DNA of 64,000 nt from Devosia sp. Root413D1. GTDB lineage: Bacteria > Pseudomonadota > Alphaproteobacteria > Rhizobiales > Devosiaceae. Both the position numbers and the translations under genes were made by a program. Shown here piece by piece: positions 1-8,063 of the stretch (the first letter of the stretch is position 1; each line of letters begins with the position of its first letter). The stretch is from the NCBI RefSeq assembly GCF_001425235.1, contig NZ_LMEA01000011.1:865523-929522 (forward strand), read 5' to 3'. The notes under the pieces were generated by a model. It was not told the origin of the DNA, did not search any database, and was given only the letters and a program-made list of their open reading frames with translations.

Positions 1-83
1 CCACGCAGCACCTCGAGTTTTTGGTAAGACTTCGTCAGGCCCCGCACATGGATTGCGGGGCTCAGAACCTGGTCGGTTCGCAT
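1..83 (-). CDS. ABC transporter ATP-binding protein (N-terminus only)
   Basis: Only the first 27 codons are present; the gene runs off the left edge. The ATG at 83-81 opens a reading frame with the start typical of an ABC ATPase: a short leader, then I-H-V-R-G-L-T-K-S-Y and L-E-V-L-R-G, the strand before Walker A. It begins 22 bases after the DUF1048 stop on the same strand, so it is probably the third gene of the PadR-controlled operon. Walker motifs lie outside the window. Confidence 0.75.
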   Translation of the reverse strand, partial: MRTDQVLSPAIHVRGLTKSYQKLEVLR

Positions 84-105
84 CTTGTCTATCCGTTCTG
101 GCTGG

Positions 106-465
106 TTACGACTTGTCGCCGGCGGCGCTGTCGATGGCGCTGATCAGCCGCTGCCGTTCCCGGGCGCGCCAGTCGCCTTCCGCATAATTGCGGATGAAGG
201 CTTCGATGAATTCGATCGGGTCGTCCCCGACGATGTCGCGGATCGGCGTCTGATTGGCGGCGCTCTGTTCGAACAGGTCGGCAAGGTTTTCGAACAGCGA
301 GGCCGCCGCGTCGGCCTCGACCACCCCACCCGCCACCATCAGGTAGCGCTCGAACGCATCGACCGCGCTGCGATAGGGCTCGGGCAGTTTCTTGACGCGC
401 GCCTTGTACTCGCGCCAACGCTTCTTTTCGCCGATCACTTTGGCGGCGAGCTTGGCAATGGACAT
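106..465 (-). CDS. DUF1048 family protein
   Basis: A 119-aa soluble, helical, charged protein of the DUF1048 type. This family is regularly found next to PadR regulators and ABC exporters; its biochemical role is unknown. The chosen ATG (465) shares one base with the PadR stop (TGATG), indicating translational coupling, and follows AAGGAGAC. A GTG one codon earlier is also possible. The sequence is acidic toward the C-terminus and has no signal peptide or membrane segment. It probably works with the upstream regulator and the downstream ABC transporter. Confidence 0.8.
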   Translation of the reverse strand: MSIAKLAAKVIGEKKRWREYKARVKKLPEPYRSAVDAFERYLMVAGGVVEADAAASLFENLADLFEQSAANQTPIRDIVGDDPIEFIEAFIRNYAEGDWRARERQRLISAIDSAAGDKS

Positions 466-794
466 CACTTGTCTCCTTGGTTGAGCTGGCTGAGGCGATC
501 CGAGAGGAAGCTCCAGGTCCTCCAGAACTCTTCGAGATATTCGCGGCCCTCGGCGTTGAGCGAGTACACCTTGCGCGGTGGCCCTTTCTCGGACGGCACC
601 TTCTCGACATCGACGAAACCACGCTGTTCGATGCGGACCAGCAGCGCGTAGACGGTACCTTCGGCGATGTCGGCAAAACCCTGATCCCGCAACCAGGCGG
701 TGATCTCGTAGCCATAGGCGGCCCGCATCGAGAGGATGGCGAGCACGATCCCCTCCAGCGTTCCCTTCAGCATCTCCGTCATCTGTTTGCCCAC
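465..794 (-). CDS. PadR family transcriptional regulator
   Basis: A 109-aa winged-helix repressor. The N-terminal half carries the PadR pattern (L-K-G-T-L-E-G-I-V-L-A-I-L, then Y-G-Y-E-I, then E-G-T-V-Y-A-L-L-x-R-I-E), followed by the wing with P-P-R-K-V-Y-S-L and a short dimerisation helix. PadR proteins usually repress a neighbouring transporter or detoxification operon and often themselves. The start is a GTG with GAGGTG five bases upstream; an ATG four codons inside is the alternative. It is first in an operon with DUF1048 and an ABC ATPase, and a palindrome lies 27 bases upstream. Confidence 0.88.
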   Translation of the reverse strand: MGKQMTEMLKGTLEGIVLAILSMRAAYGYEITAWLRDQGFADIAEGTVYALLVRIEQRGFVDVEKVPSEKGPPRKVYSLNAEGREYLEEFWRTWSFLSDRLSQLNQGDK

Positions 795-820
795 CGGGGC
801 ACCTCGTGCTAGTCTGCGTT

Positions 821-840
821 ACTGACTACCGGTAGATAGT
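821..840. promoter_or_regulatory. Candidate PadR operator (palindrome)
   Basis: A perfect 10-base palindrome CTACCGGTAG (826-835) is flanked by ACT and AGT arms two bases out, giving an almost perfect 20-base dyad just upstream of the padR start. The position suits autoregulation. Binding by this PadR is inferred. Confidence 0.5.
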
Positions 841-1261
841 ATCGCTTAGTAGTAGAGTCAAGACCCGCCGATCGGCGTGGCTGAGGAGATTCGGTGAGGT
901 CGCCAGCAGCGGCGCTTCACAACGCGACTGGCTCTCCGGCGCAGGCGCATTGGCGGCAAGTCAGAGTCGTGCCCCACCCACCGGGTCACTCCCGCGAAAG
1001 CGGGAACCTCGGTTTTCTTGGCCTTTGCACGATCGCAAAACGGAGTTCCCCGCTTTCGCAGGGACCCAACCCACAGCCCGCGCAGGCGGATGGATGGCGG
1101 ACGAGGGCAGAAGCCCTCGCCGCGAGGTCCCTGCTTTCGCAGGGATGACAGCCGGTGGGTGGGCGCGGTCGTAACTAACGCCTATGGGCGAAGGCCGGGA
1201 TGACTTGGCGCGAACAGGCTGGCCGCGGCGATGACACCACGGCGGCCTGGCATGGTGCCTG
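841..1261. other. Intergenic stretch with hairpin repeat, no gene seen
   Basis: I see no convincing protein gene here. Reading frames in this stretch are arginine/proline-rich and follow the repeat's composition. The main content is the hairpin repeat at 982-1163. Confidence 0.5.
982..1163. repeat. Dispersed GAAA-hairpin repeat, copy 1
   Basis: Contains CCCGC-GAAA-GCGGG (991-1004), the complementary forms CCCCGCTTTCGCAGGG (about 1048-1063) and CCCTGCTTTCGCAGGG (about 1129-1144), and a trailing GATGACAGCCGGTGG. The same building blocks recur at 43119-43196 near the PQQ dehydrogenase. This looks like a non-coding palindromic repeat family; function unknown. Confidence 0.7.
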
Positions 1262-1372
1262 CTACAGCCTTGCCCAGATCATCATGGCAACCAGCCCTGC
1301 CGTCGTTCCCGTGACAATCGCAAGGAAGACGGTGGCGTAAAGCCACCACCGATCTCTCGGTTCTCGGTCCAT
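1262..1372 (-). CDS. Small single-pass membrane protein (36 aa)
   Basis: A 36-residue reading frame: a short charged head (M-D-R-E-P-R-D-R), W-W, then one hydrophobic segment with a Gly/Thr patch and a terminal A-R-L. The layout closely matches the 38-aa frame at 1540-1656 on the same strand: charged head, W-W, single membrane helix, R-L end. The ribosome-binding site (AGCGGA) is weak. Function unknown; the shared design is the main argument that it is real. Confidence 0.45.
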   Translation of the reverse strand: MDREPRDRWWLYATVFLAIVTGTTAGLVAMMIWARL

Positions 1373-1539
1373 TTCCGCTATGACGGCCCCCAAAGCCTAG
1401 TGAGGCAGGTGTCGCTTGCCGACGACTCCTGCCGGTCCCTTCCGCGGCGCGAACGCGGGGACAACGCTCATAGCTTAGCGCCTGGCGCCTGTAGTTTTGC
1501 TGACAGGATGGGCGCTTGTGCGCCTATTTGCGCAGGCAG

Positions 1540-1656
1540 TCACAATCGCGGCGGGATGGAGATCAGCAACCCAAGCGTGACGCCAATGCCGGCCGCCGTC
1601 ACCATGAGGACAAAAAAGGCCGCGAGGACTGCCCACCATGAAAGCTTCGGTTCCAT
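1540..1656 (-). CDS. Small single-pass membrane protein (38 aa)
   Basis: A 38-residue frame beginning M-E-P-K-L-S-W-W followed by one strongly hydrophobic helix and ending P-P-R-L. It resembles the 36-aa frame 170 bases downstream. It lies beyond metE on the same strand. A purine-rich GGGCAGGG directly precedes the ATG, closer than usual for a ribosome-binding site. No function is recognised. Confidence 0.45.
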   Translation of the reverse strand: MEPKLSWWAVLAAFFVLMVTAAGIGVTLGLLISIPPRL

Positions 1657-1735
1657 CCCTGCCCGATAGCACAGCGCGGCTGACAGCTACCTGATCGGCA
1701 GGCCGGCCTGCCTGCGCCAGGGTGACACCTGGGAT

Positions 1736-1759
1736 GGGGGCGCCCGTGGCAGCGCCCCC
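1736..1759 (-). terminator. Hairpin downstream of metE
   Basis: GGGGGCGC (1736-1743) and GCGCCCCC (1752-1759) form a perfect 8-bp GC-rich stem with an 8-base loop, 25 bases beyond the metE stop. There is no T-run after it on the minus strand, so termination is plausible but not certain. Confidence 0.5.
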
Positions 1760-1784
1760 CTCACTTTACGCCCACGCCCGAAGA

Positions 1785-4037
1785 CTAAGCCCGCAACTGT
1801 CGGGCTGTCTCCACGAGGTTGCGCAACGATGCCTCGACCTCCGGCCAGTTGCGGGTCTTGAGGCCGCAATCCGGGTTGACCCAGAGCTGTTCGCCCGGGA
1901 TGCCCTCCGCGGCCTTCCGCAGCAGCGCCAGCATCTCCGGCTGGCTCGGCACGCGCGGCGCGTGGATGTCCCAGACGCCGGGGCCGATCTCGTTGGGGTA
2001 GCGAAAATCGCGGAACGCTTCGAGCAGCTCCATGGCCGAGCGCGAGGTCTCGATCGAGATCACGTCAGCATCCATCTCAGCGATCGAAGGCATGATATCG
2101 TTGAACTCGGCGTAGCACATATGGGTGTGCACCTGTGTCTGGTCGGTGACACCCGAAGCGGTGATGCGGAAGCAATCGACCGCCCAGCGGAGGTATTCCT
2201 GCCAGTCGCTGCGGCGCAGCGGCAGGCCTTCGCGCAGTGCCGGCTCGTCGATCTGGATGATACCGATGCCGGCCGCTTCGAGGTCGAGCACCTCGTCGCG
2301 GATGGCGAGCGCAATCTGCCGGCAGGTTTCGGCGCGCGGCTGGTCGACCCGCACAAAACTCCATTGCAGGATGGTGACCGGGCCGGTGAGCATGCCCTTC
2401 ATCGGCTTGTCGGTGAGCGACGCCGCATAGGCCGACCAGCGCACTGTCATGGCCTGGGGCCGCGACACATCGCCATAAATCACCGGCGGCTTGACGCAGC
2501 GCGAACCGTAGGATTGCACCCAGCCGTTTCTGGTGAAGGCGAAGCCGTCGAGCTGCTCGCCAAAGTACTCGACCATGTCGTTGCGCTCGAACTCGCCATG
2601 CACCAGCACGTCGAGGCCGATCCGCTCCTGGATGCGCACCGCCCGCTCGGTCTCCGTCTCGAGGAACCGTTCATAGGCAGCCGCGTCGATCTGCCCGTGC
2701 TTGAACGCGGCGCGCTGCTCGCGCACTTCCTGCGTCTGCGGAAACGAGCCGATGGTGGTGGTCGGGAAGGCCGGCAGGCCGAAGCGCCGGCGCTGCGCCG
2801 CTCGGCGGATGGCGAACGGACTGGCGCGATTGAGCGGCAGGCTGGCAGCCGCCCTGCCCTTCACCTCGGCGCGGTGGATGCGTGGCGACTGCCGATGCGA
2901 CAGGGCCGCGGCGGCGCTCGCTTCGAAGGCGGCCCTCGCGGCTGCCGGGCCCTTCTGCATGGCGCGGGTCAGCGCCGACACCTCGCCGAGCTTCTGGGTG
3001 GCGAAAGCCAGCCACGACCGTAGCTCGGGGTCGAGCTCGGTTTCTGCCTCGAGATCCACCGGGCTGTGCAGCAGTGAGCAGGACGGGGCGATCTCGAGCC
3101 GATCAGGGCCGACGCTGTCCCATGCCTTGCTGACCAGCGCCAGCTGCCGGTCGAGATCGGCCCGCCAGATATTGCGGCCATCGATGACGCCGACCGACAG
3201 CAGCTTGTCCGCCGGCAGCGCCTTCAGCACCGCGGGGAGCTGTTCGGGGGCGCGGACGAGATCGACATGGAGGCCCGCCACGTGCAGCCCGGCGGCGAAC
3301 TCGGTATTGTCGCCGAGCGCGCCGAAATAGCTGGTGAGCATGATCCGCGGCGCCACGGGCTGCAGCACCTCATAGGCGTGGCGGAGCGCCGCCCGTTGCG
3401 CCACGCTGTGGTCGAGCGCCAGGATCGGCTCGTCGATCTGCACCCACTCAGCGCCAATCGCCTTCAGCGTGCCGAGCAGTTCGGCATAAACCGGCAGCAC
3501 GGCGTCGAGCAGGGTCAGCGGGTCGAGCCCGTCATCCTTGGGCTTGCCGAGGCTCAGCCAGGTGACCGGACCGACCAGCACCGGCCGCGTCTCGATGCCG
3601 AGCGCCCTGGCCTCGAGCACCTCGTCGACCGCCTTGCTCGAGGCGAGGCGGAACTGCTGGCCGCGATACAGCTCGGGCACGATGTAGTGGTAATTGGTGT
3701 CGAACCACTTGGTCATCTCCATTGCCGGCGCTGCGGCCGTGCCGCGCGCCATGGCGAAATAGCGCTCCGTCGGGTCGGCGATGGCCTCGAACCGTGGCGG
3801 GATGGCGCCAAGCGTCGCGGTCATGTCGAGCACGTGGTCGTAAAAGCTGAAATCGTTGGACGGGATCACCTCGATCCCGGCGTCGCGCTGCAACTGCCAA
3901 TGGCGGGCGCGCAGCGCCTGGCCGGAGGCGTCGAGGGCCTCTGCGTCGATCGCCCCCTTCCAGTAGGCTTCAAGGGATTTCTTCAATTCGCGATGGAGGC
4001 CGATACGGGGAAAGCCGAGATTGGCTGAACGGGTCAT
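1785..4037 (-). CDS. metE: Cobalamin-independent methionine synthase
   Basis: Cytosolic enzyme transferring the methyl group of 5-methyltetrahydrofolate (polyglutamate) to homocysteine without B12. 750 aa, the usual length. The N-terminal half begins [12 protein letters not shown]; the C-terminal catalytic half has [23 protein letters not shown] and the zinc ligands in H-T-H-M-C-Y and N-P-D-C-G-L-K. The start at 4037 is chosen because family homology begins there and GGAAA lies six bases upstream; an upstream extension has no family similarity. A full-length cobalamin riboswitch precedes it, so expression should fall when B12 is present. Confidence 0.97.
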   Translation of the reverse strand: MTRSANLGFPRIGLHRELKKSLEAYWKGAIDAEALDASGQALRARHWQLQRDAGIEVIPSNDFSFYDHVLDMTATLGAIPPRFEAIADPTERYFAMARGTAAAPAMEMTKWFDTNYHYIVPELYRGQQFRLASSKAVDEVLEARALGIETRPVLVGPVTWLSLGKPKDDGLDPLTLLDAVLPVYAELLGTLKAIGAEWVQIDEPILALDHSVAQRAALRHAYEVLQPVAPRIMLTSYFGALGDNTEFAAGLHVAGLHVDLVRAPEQLPAVLKALPADKLLSVGVIDGRNIWRADLDRQLALVSKAWDSVGPDRLEIAPSCSLLHSPVDLEAETELDPELRSWLAFATQKLGEVSALTRAMQKGPAAARAAFEASAAAALSHRQSPRIHRAEVKGRAAASLPLNRASPFAIRRAAQRRRFGLPAFPTTTIGSFPQTQEVREQRAAFKHGQIDAAAYERFLETETERAVRIQERIGLDVLVHGEFERNDMVEYFGEQLDGFAFTRNGWVQSYGSRCVKPPVIYGDVSRPQAMTVRWSAYAASLTDKPMKGMLTGPVTILQWSFVRVDQPRAETCRQIALAIRDEVLDLEAAGIGIIQIDEPALREGLPLRRSDWQEYLRWAVDCFRITASGVTDQTQVHTHMCYAEFNDIMPSIAEMDADVISIETSRSAMELLEAFRDFRYPNEIGPGVWDIHAPRVPSQPEMLALLRKAAEGIPGEQLWVNPDCGLKTRNWPEVEASLRNLVETARQLRA

Positions 4038-4272
4038 GGTGTTTTCCGATGCGTGAACGGGCCCGGCGCCGAAAAGCGCGGGCAAAAAAGCTGATCAGGA
4101 TGGAGCCGGTCGCCGGAGCGTTTTCAGGAAAAGTTGTGAGACTTTTCCGGTTCGAAAGCGCGACAACGAAAGGCCGCCGGTTCAGCGACGCATTCGGAAG
4201 TGGTGACGATGGTTCGTCATGGTCTGGTCCTCTCGCCGATCCGCCCGATCGACTGCAAGTGCACAATCACTT

Positions 4273-4440
4273 CCACGGTAGGTCTCCTGGCTCGCGGGGA
4301 TCCTGAACGCTCGCCTTCCCGGCTTCTCGCCAGTGGCTCGTTGAGCGCCCATCACCGCCTACAGTTGCGGGGGCAGCTCCGGACTTGGGGACCACCCCCA
4401 TACCGGATTCCCTGTTATCCCCTTGCGGGGACCATGGACG
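4273..4440 (-). promoter_or_regulatory. Cobalamin riboswitch (full-length) for metE
   Basis: Read on the minus strand, this leader carries the conserved B12 blocks in order: AACAGGGAATCCGGTATG, TCCGGAGCTGCCCCCGCAAC with TGTA, the GCCACTGG...CCGGGAAGGC arm, and AGCCAGGAGACCTACCGTGG. All major elements of the classical aptamer are visible. It ends about 235 bases before metE. B12 control of the B12-independent synthase is a well-established arrangement. Confidence 0.93.
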
Positions 4441-4516
4441 GGGTGAGGTTGCCGCAGGGATGGGGCGCTGTCAACGGGACATAAAGATTCCTTTATATGA
4501 CACCGATGGCCGAAGA

Positions 4517-4544
4517 TTGACGCGAATCTAAATATGCGTAGGTT
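4517..4544 (+). promoter_or_regulatory. Candidate promoter for the first nrd-side riboswitch
   Basis: TTGACG (4517-4522) and TAGGTT (4539-4544) are spaced 16 bases apart, ending just before the first aptamer. A TTGACGCGA block sits at the same offset (35-36 bases) before the second aptamer, which supports the call. Confidence 0.4.
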
Positions 4545-4551
4545 TTGCCCT

Positions 4552-4684
4552 GTGTCGTGGTCGCCTGAGTCGCAAGGACGGGCGATAATAGGGAAGCCGG
4601 TGCGGGCAAATTGCTCCTGTCCGGCGCTGCCCCCGCAACTGTGATAGTCGGCTACGCCGACCAGCCAGATACCTGCCACGACAG
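4552..4684 (+). promoter_or_regulatory. Compact cobalamin riboswitch, copy 1
   Basis: TGTCGTGG (4553-4560) pairs perfectly with CCACGACA (4676-4683) to close the aptamer. Inside are AATAGGGAAGCCGGTGCGGG, GTCCGGCGCTGCCCCCGCAA followed by CTGTGA, and CAGCCAGATACCTG. Unlike the metE aptamer, no GCCACTG...GGGAAGG arm follows the CAACTGT block, so this is a shortened form. A micro-ORF starts 38 bases downstream, and a near-copy of the aptamer follows about 364 bases later, ahead of nrdA. Confidence 0.9.
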
Positions 4685-4722
4685 GTTCAATCAAAAAACC
4701 GAGCAGTTAACGGGGTATCCTT

Positions 4723-4839
4723 GTGACTAGTGATGTCTTGTCGTGGCTTGATGCCGTTCTATCTCATCCATTCCTCCTTGCTGTGGTCCCGGTGGTCGGC
4801 GCGATCATCGTCGCTCGCATGTCGCAGCGGCGGAAATGA
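4723..4839 (+). CDS. Small membrane protein between tandem riboswitches (38 aa)
   Basis: A GTG-started frame of 38 codons with GGGG eight bases upstream. The product has a short amphipathic head (T-S-D-V-L-S-W-L-D), one hydrophobic segment rich in Val/Ala/Ile (about residues 17-31), and a basic tail R-M-S-Q-R-R-K: a single-pass inner-membrane design with cytoplasmic C-terminus. It lies directly downstream of one B12 aptamer and upstream of the next, so it is the natural target of the first switch. No family recognised. A leader remnant without translation is the alternative. Confidence 0.5.
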   Translation: MTSDVLSWLDAVLSHPFLLAVVPVVGAIIVARMSQRRK

Positions 4840-4848
4840 CCCGTGAGT

Positions 4849-4877
4849 GAGGATTGCGTCATCAAGACGTGATCCTC
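4849..4877 (+). terminator. Hairpin between small ORF and second riboswitch
   Basis: GAGGAT-TG-CGTC-ATCAA-GACG-TG-ATCCTC folds into a two-part stem with one small internal bulge, 10 bases after the micro-ORF stop. There is no T-run. It could separate the first transcript from the second promoter. Confidence 0.35.
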
Positions 4878-4879
4878 GC

Positions 4880-4908
4880 TTGACGCGACCCCCGAACGAG
4901 ACCACTAC
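4880..4908 (+). promoter_or_regulatory. Candidate promoter for the second nrd-side riboswitch
   Basis: TTGACG (4880-4885) followed about 18 bases later by ACTACA. The block TTGACGCGA is shared with the region at 4517 and stands at nearly the same distance from its aptamer. The -10 match is weak. Confidence 0.35.
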
Positions 4909-4916
4909 ATCTAGTG

Positions 4917-5046
4917 TGTCGTGGTCACTCGGGTCGCAAGGACGGGTGATAATAGGGAAGCCGGTGCGGGCAATTGCTCCAGTCCGGCGCTGCCCCCGCA
5001 ACTGTGATAGCCGGCGCTGCCGGCCAGCCAGATACCTGCCACGACA
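4917..5046 (+). promoter_or_regulatory. Compact cobalamin riboswitch, copy 2, leading nrdA
   Basis: TGTCGTGG (4917-4924) pairs with CCACGACA (5039-5046). The core is nearly identical to copy 1: GATAATAGGGAAGCCGGTGC, GGCGCTGCCCCCGCAACTGT, CAGCCAGATACCTG. The arm before CAGCCAG differs only in its loop (CCGGCGCTGCCGG against GTCGGCTACGCCGAC). It ends 123 bases before nrdA; a CCCCG...CGGGG hairpin (about 5136-5156) next to the nrdA start region could form the expression platform. Confidence 0.92.
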
Positions 5047-5169
5047 GGTTAGTTCGTCCACGGGCGGGGTGCACCGGTTGGCCGCGAAAACGCTTGGGCC
5101 AGTTGCGCCTGCGCGCCGTTTCGCGACCTCGGAAAGCCCCGCTGCCACTCACGGGGTTACTTGAGGCAC

Positions 5170-8052
5170 ATGTCCACTTCAGAGATCGTCCATTCCGACA
5201 CCGGCCGCCCGGTTGTCGTCACCTCACCCGAGCCGCACGCGGCCAATGCGCCGGGCTTCTCGCTGCTGAAGCGCAATGGCGGCACTGTGCCGTTCGATCA
5301 GAGCAAGATTGCCGTGGCGCTGACCAAGGCGTTCCTGGCGGTCGAAGGCAACAAGGCGGCCGCCTCGCGCCGGGTGCACGAAATCGTCGAGCAACTGACC
5401 GAGGAAGTGGTGGCGGCTTTGGTCCGCCGGGCCAAGGATGGCCGGGTGTTCCATATCGAGGACGTGCAGGATCAGGTCGAGCTGGCGCTGATGCGCGGCG
5501 AACACCAGAAGGTCGCCCGCGCCTATGTGCTCTACCGCGAGGAGCACGCCAAGGCCCGCGCCGACACGGCGGTGGCGCCCGCGTCCCCCGCGATCCGCAT
5601 GGCCGATGGCGCGCCGCTCGACGAAGCGCGCCTCGCCACGGTCATCGCCGAAGCCTCTGCCGGCCTCGACGGCGTGGTCGCCGAGACCATCCTCACCGAG
5701 ACCCGCCGCAACCTCTATGACGGCATTTCCACCGAGGAGCTGGCGCTGGCGCCGATCCTCGCCACCCGCACCCTGGTCGAAACCGAACCCAATTACGCCT
5801 ATGTCTCGGCGCGCCTGCTCAACGACAAGCTGCGCCGCGAAGCGCTGAGCTTTCTCGCCGGCCGCCCCGACCAGGCGACGCAGGCCGAGATGGCGGCCCG
5901 CTATGCCGAGTATTTCCCCGCCTATCTCGAACGCGGCATCGGGCTCGAACTGATCGACCCGGAACTGGGCCGCTTCGACATCGCCCGCATCGCCGCGGCG
6001 CTGCGGCCGGAGCGCGACCAGCAGTTCCAGTATCTGGGGCTGCAGACGCTCTACGACCGCTATTTCCTCCATGCCGCCGGCACGGTGTTCGAGCTGCCGC
6101 AGGCGTTTTTCATGCGCGTCGCCATGGGCCTCGCGGTGCGTGAGATCGACCGCGAAGCCCGCGCCATCGAATTCTACAACCTGCTCTCGAGCTTCGACTT
6201 CATGGCCTCGACCCCGACCTTGTTCAACGCGGGAACGCTGCGGCCGCAGCTCTCGAGCTGCTTTCTCACCACCGTCGCCGACGACCTCGACGGCATCTTC
6301 AAGGCGGTGAAGGACAACGCGCTGCTCGCCAAATATTCCGGCGGGCTCGGCAATGACTGGACCCCGGTGCGGGGGCTCGGTGCCCATATCAAGGGCACCA
6401 ATGGCGAGAGCCAGGGCGTGGTGCCGTTCCTCAAGGTGGCCAACGACACCGCCATCGCCGTGAACCAGGGCGGCAAGCGCAAAGGCGCGGTCTGCGCCTA
6501 TCTCGAGACCTGGCACGTCGATATCGAGGAGTTCCTCGATTTGCGCAAGAACACCGGCGACGACCGCCGCCGCACCCACGACATGAACACTGCCAACTGG
6601 GTACCGGACCTGTTCATGGAGCGCGTCGAAGCCGGCGCCGACTGGACGCTGTTCTCGCCCGACGAAACGCCGGACCTGCACGATCTCTACGGCCCGGCCT
6701 TCAAATCGGCCTATGAAGCCTATGAAGCCAAGGCGGCAGCCGGCCAGATCAAGGTGTTCAAGACGGTCCGGGCGCTCGATCTGTGGCGCAGGATGCTGAC
6801 CATGCTGTTCGAGACCGGCCACCCCTGGGTGACCTTCAAGGACCCCTGCAACATCCGCTCGCCGCAGCAGCATGTCGGCGTGGTGCACTCGTCCAACCTC
6901 TGTACCGAGATCACGCTGAATACCAGCAAGGACGAGGTGGCGGTCTGCAATCTCGGCTCGATCAACCTCCTGGCCCACATCGGCGACCAAGGCCTCGACC
7001 TCGAGCGGCTGCAGCGGACCGTCGCTACCGCGATGCGGATGCTCGACAATGTCGTCGACATCAACTTCTACACCATCCCGGAAGCCCGCCGCTCCAACCT
7101 CCGCCACCGCCCGGTCGGCCTGGGGCTGATGGGCTTTGCCGATGCGCTGCAGGCGCAGGGCATCGCCTATGGCTCGGATGCTGCGGTGGAGTTCGCCGAC
7201 CGCTCGATGGAGGCGATCAGCTACTACGCCATCACCGCCTCGACTAACCTCGCCGAAGAGCGCGGCGCTTACGCCTCGTTCCAGGGCTCACTGTGGTCGA
7301 AGGGCGTACTGCCGATCGACAGCCTCGAAATGCTCGCCGCCACCCGCAGCGAGATCCATATCGACCGCACCCAGCGGCTCGACTGGGAGACGCTCCGCCA
7401 GCGGGTCAAGACGGTTGGGATGCGCAACTCCAACACCATGGCGATTGCCCCGACTGCCACCATCTCGAACATCTGCGGGGTGAGCCAGTCGATCGAGCCG
7501 GGCTACCAGAACCTCTACGTCAAATCGAACATGTCGGGCGATTTCACCGTGGTGAACGCGCTGCTGGTGCGCGACCTCAAGGCCCGTGGCCTGTGGGACG
7601 AGGTGATGATCTCCGACCTCAAATATTTCGACGGCTCGGTCGGCCAGATCGGCCGGGTGCCCGACGACCTCAAGGCCATCTACGCCACGGCGTTCGAGCT
7701 CGATGCGGGCTGGCTGATCGCCGCCGCCTCGCGCCGGCAGAAATGGATCGACCAGGCACAATCGCTGAACCTCTACCTCGCCAACCCCTCGGGCAAGGCG
7801 CTGGACACGCTCTATCGCAGCGCCTGGAAGGCGGGGCTGAAGACCACCTATTACCTGCGTTCGCGCTCGGCGACGCATGTCGAGAAATCGACGCTGAAGG
7901 GGACAGACGGCAAGCTCAACGCCGTGGCGGTGACGCCGGCGGTTGCGGTTGCGCCGGTGGTCGAGGCGCCGAAGAAGCTGGCGTTGGAAATGGCCGTGCT
8001 CGATGGGCCGGCCTGCCTGATCGACGACCCCGACTGCGAAGCCTGCCAGTAA
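5170..8052 (+). CDS. nrdA: Ribonucleotide reductase class I, alpha subunit
   Basis: Reduces ribonucleoside diphosphates to deoxyribonucleotides with NrdB. 960 aa. Residues about 30-125 form an ATP-cone allosteric domain; a further cone-like stretch follows before the barrel. Catalytic residues are visible: C364 (S-S-C-F-L-T), the N576-x-C578-x-E580 site (N-L-C-T-E-I), C593 (V-C-N-L-G-S-I-N), the Y-Y pair in T-T-Y-Y-L-R-S-R, and the C-terminal redox pair C956/C959 two residues from the end. The ATG at 5170 follows TGAGG closely; a TTG three codons earlier is possible. Cobalamin-riboswitch control suggests use when B12 (hence any class II enzyme) is limiting. Confidence 0.96.
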   Translation: MSTSEIVHSDTGRPVVVTSPEPHAANAPGFSLLKRNGGTVPFDQSKIAVALTKAFLAVEGNKAAASRRVHEIVEQLTEEVVAALVRRAKDGRVFHIEDVQDQVELALMRGEHQKVARAYVLYREEHAKARADTAVAPASPAIRMADGAPLDEARLATVIAEASAGLDGVVAETILTETRRNLYDGISTEELALAPILATRTLVETEPNYAYVSARLLNDKLRREALSFLAGRPDQATQAEMAARYAEYFPAYLERGIGLELIDPELGRFDIARIAAALRPERDQQFQYLGLQTLYDRYFLHAAGTVFELPQAFFMRVAMGLAVREIDREARAIEFYNLLSSFDFMASTPTLFNAGTLRPQLSSCFLTTVADDLDGIFKAVKDNALLAKYSGGLGNDWTPVRGLGAHIKGTNGESQGVVPFLKVANDTAIAVNQGGKRKGAVCAYLETWHVDIEEFLDLRKNTGDDRRRTHDMNTANWVPDLFMERVEAGADWTLFSPDETPDLHDLYGPAFKSAYEAYEAKAAAGQIKVFKTVRALDLWRRMLTMLFETGHPWVTFKDPCNIRSPQQHVGVVHSSNLCTEITLNTSKDEVAVCNLGSINLLAHIGDQGLDLERLQRTVATAMRMLDNVVDINFYTIPEARRSNLRHRPVGLGLMGFADALQAQGIAYGSDAAVEFADRSMEAISYYAITASTNLAEERGAYASFQGSLWSKGVLPIDSLEMLAATRSEIHIDRTQRLDWETLRQRVKTVGMRNSNTMAIAPTATISNICGVSQSIEPGYQNLYVKSNMSGDFTVVNALLVRDLKARGLWDEVMISDLKYFDGSVGQIGRVPDDLKAIYATAFELDAGWLIAAASRRQKWIDQAQSLNLYLANPSGKALDTLYRSAWKAGLKTTYYLRSRSATHVEKSTLKGTDGKLNAVAVTPAVAVAPVVEAPKKLALEMAVLDGPACLIDDPDCEACQ

Positions 8053-8063
8053 GTGCTGACCTT

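Noticed and set aside
982-1163. Considered as a tRNA or small-RNA gene
   Set aside because: No cloverleaf or tRNA consensus; the folding is fully explained by simple hairpin repeats shared with 43119-43196.
894-1203. Several overlapping plus-strand frames of 60-84 codons
   Set aside because: All are read through the GAAA-hairpin repeat, with Arg/Pro-rich translations.
1722-3023. A 433-aa plus-strand frame across metE
   Set aside because: Antisense shadow of metE with no domain content.
5224-7107. A 627-aa open frame on the minus strand across nrdA
   Set aside because: It lies wholly inside nrdA, whose catalytic residues are all in place. The minus-strand protein is Asp/Gly/Val/Arg-rich, the usual antisense product of GC-rich genes.
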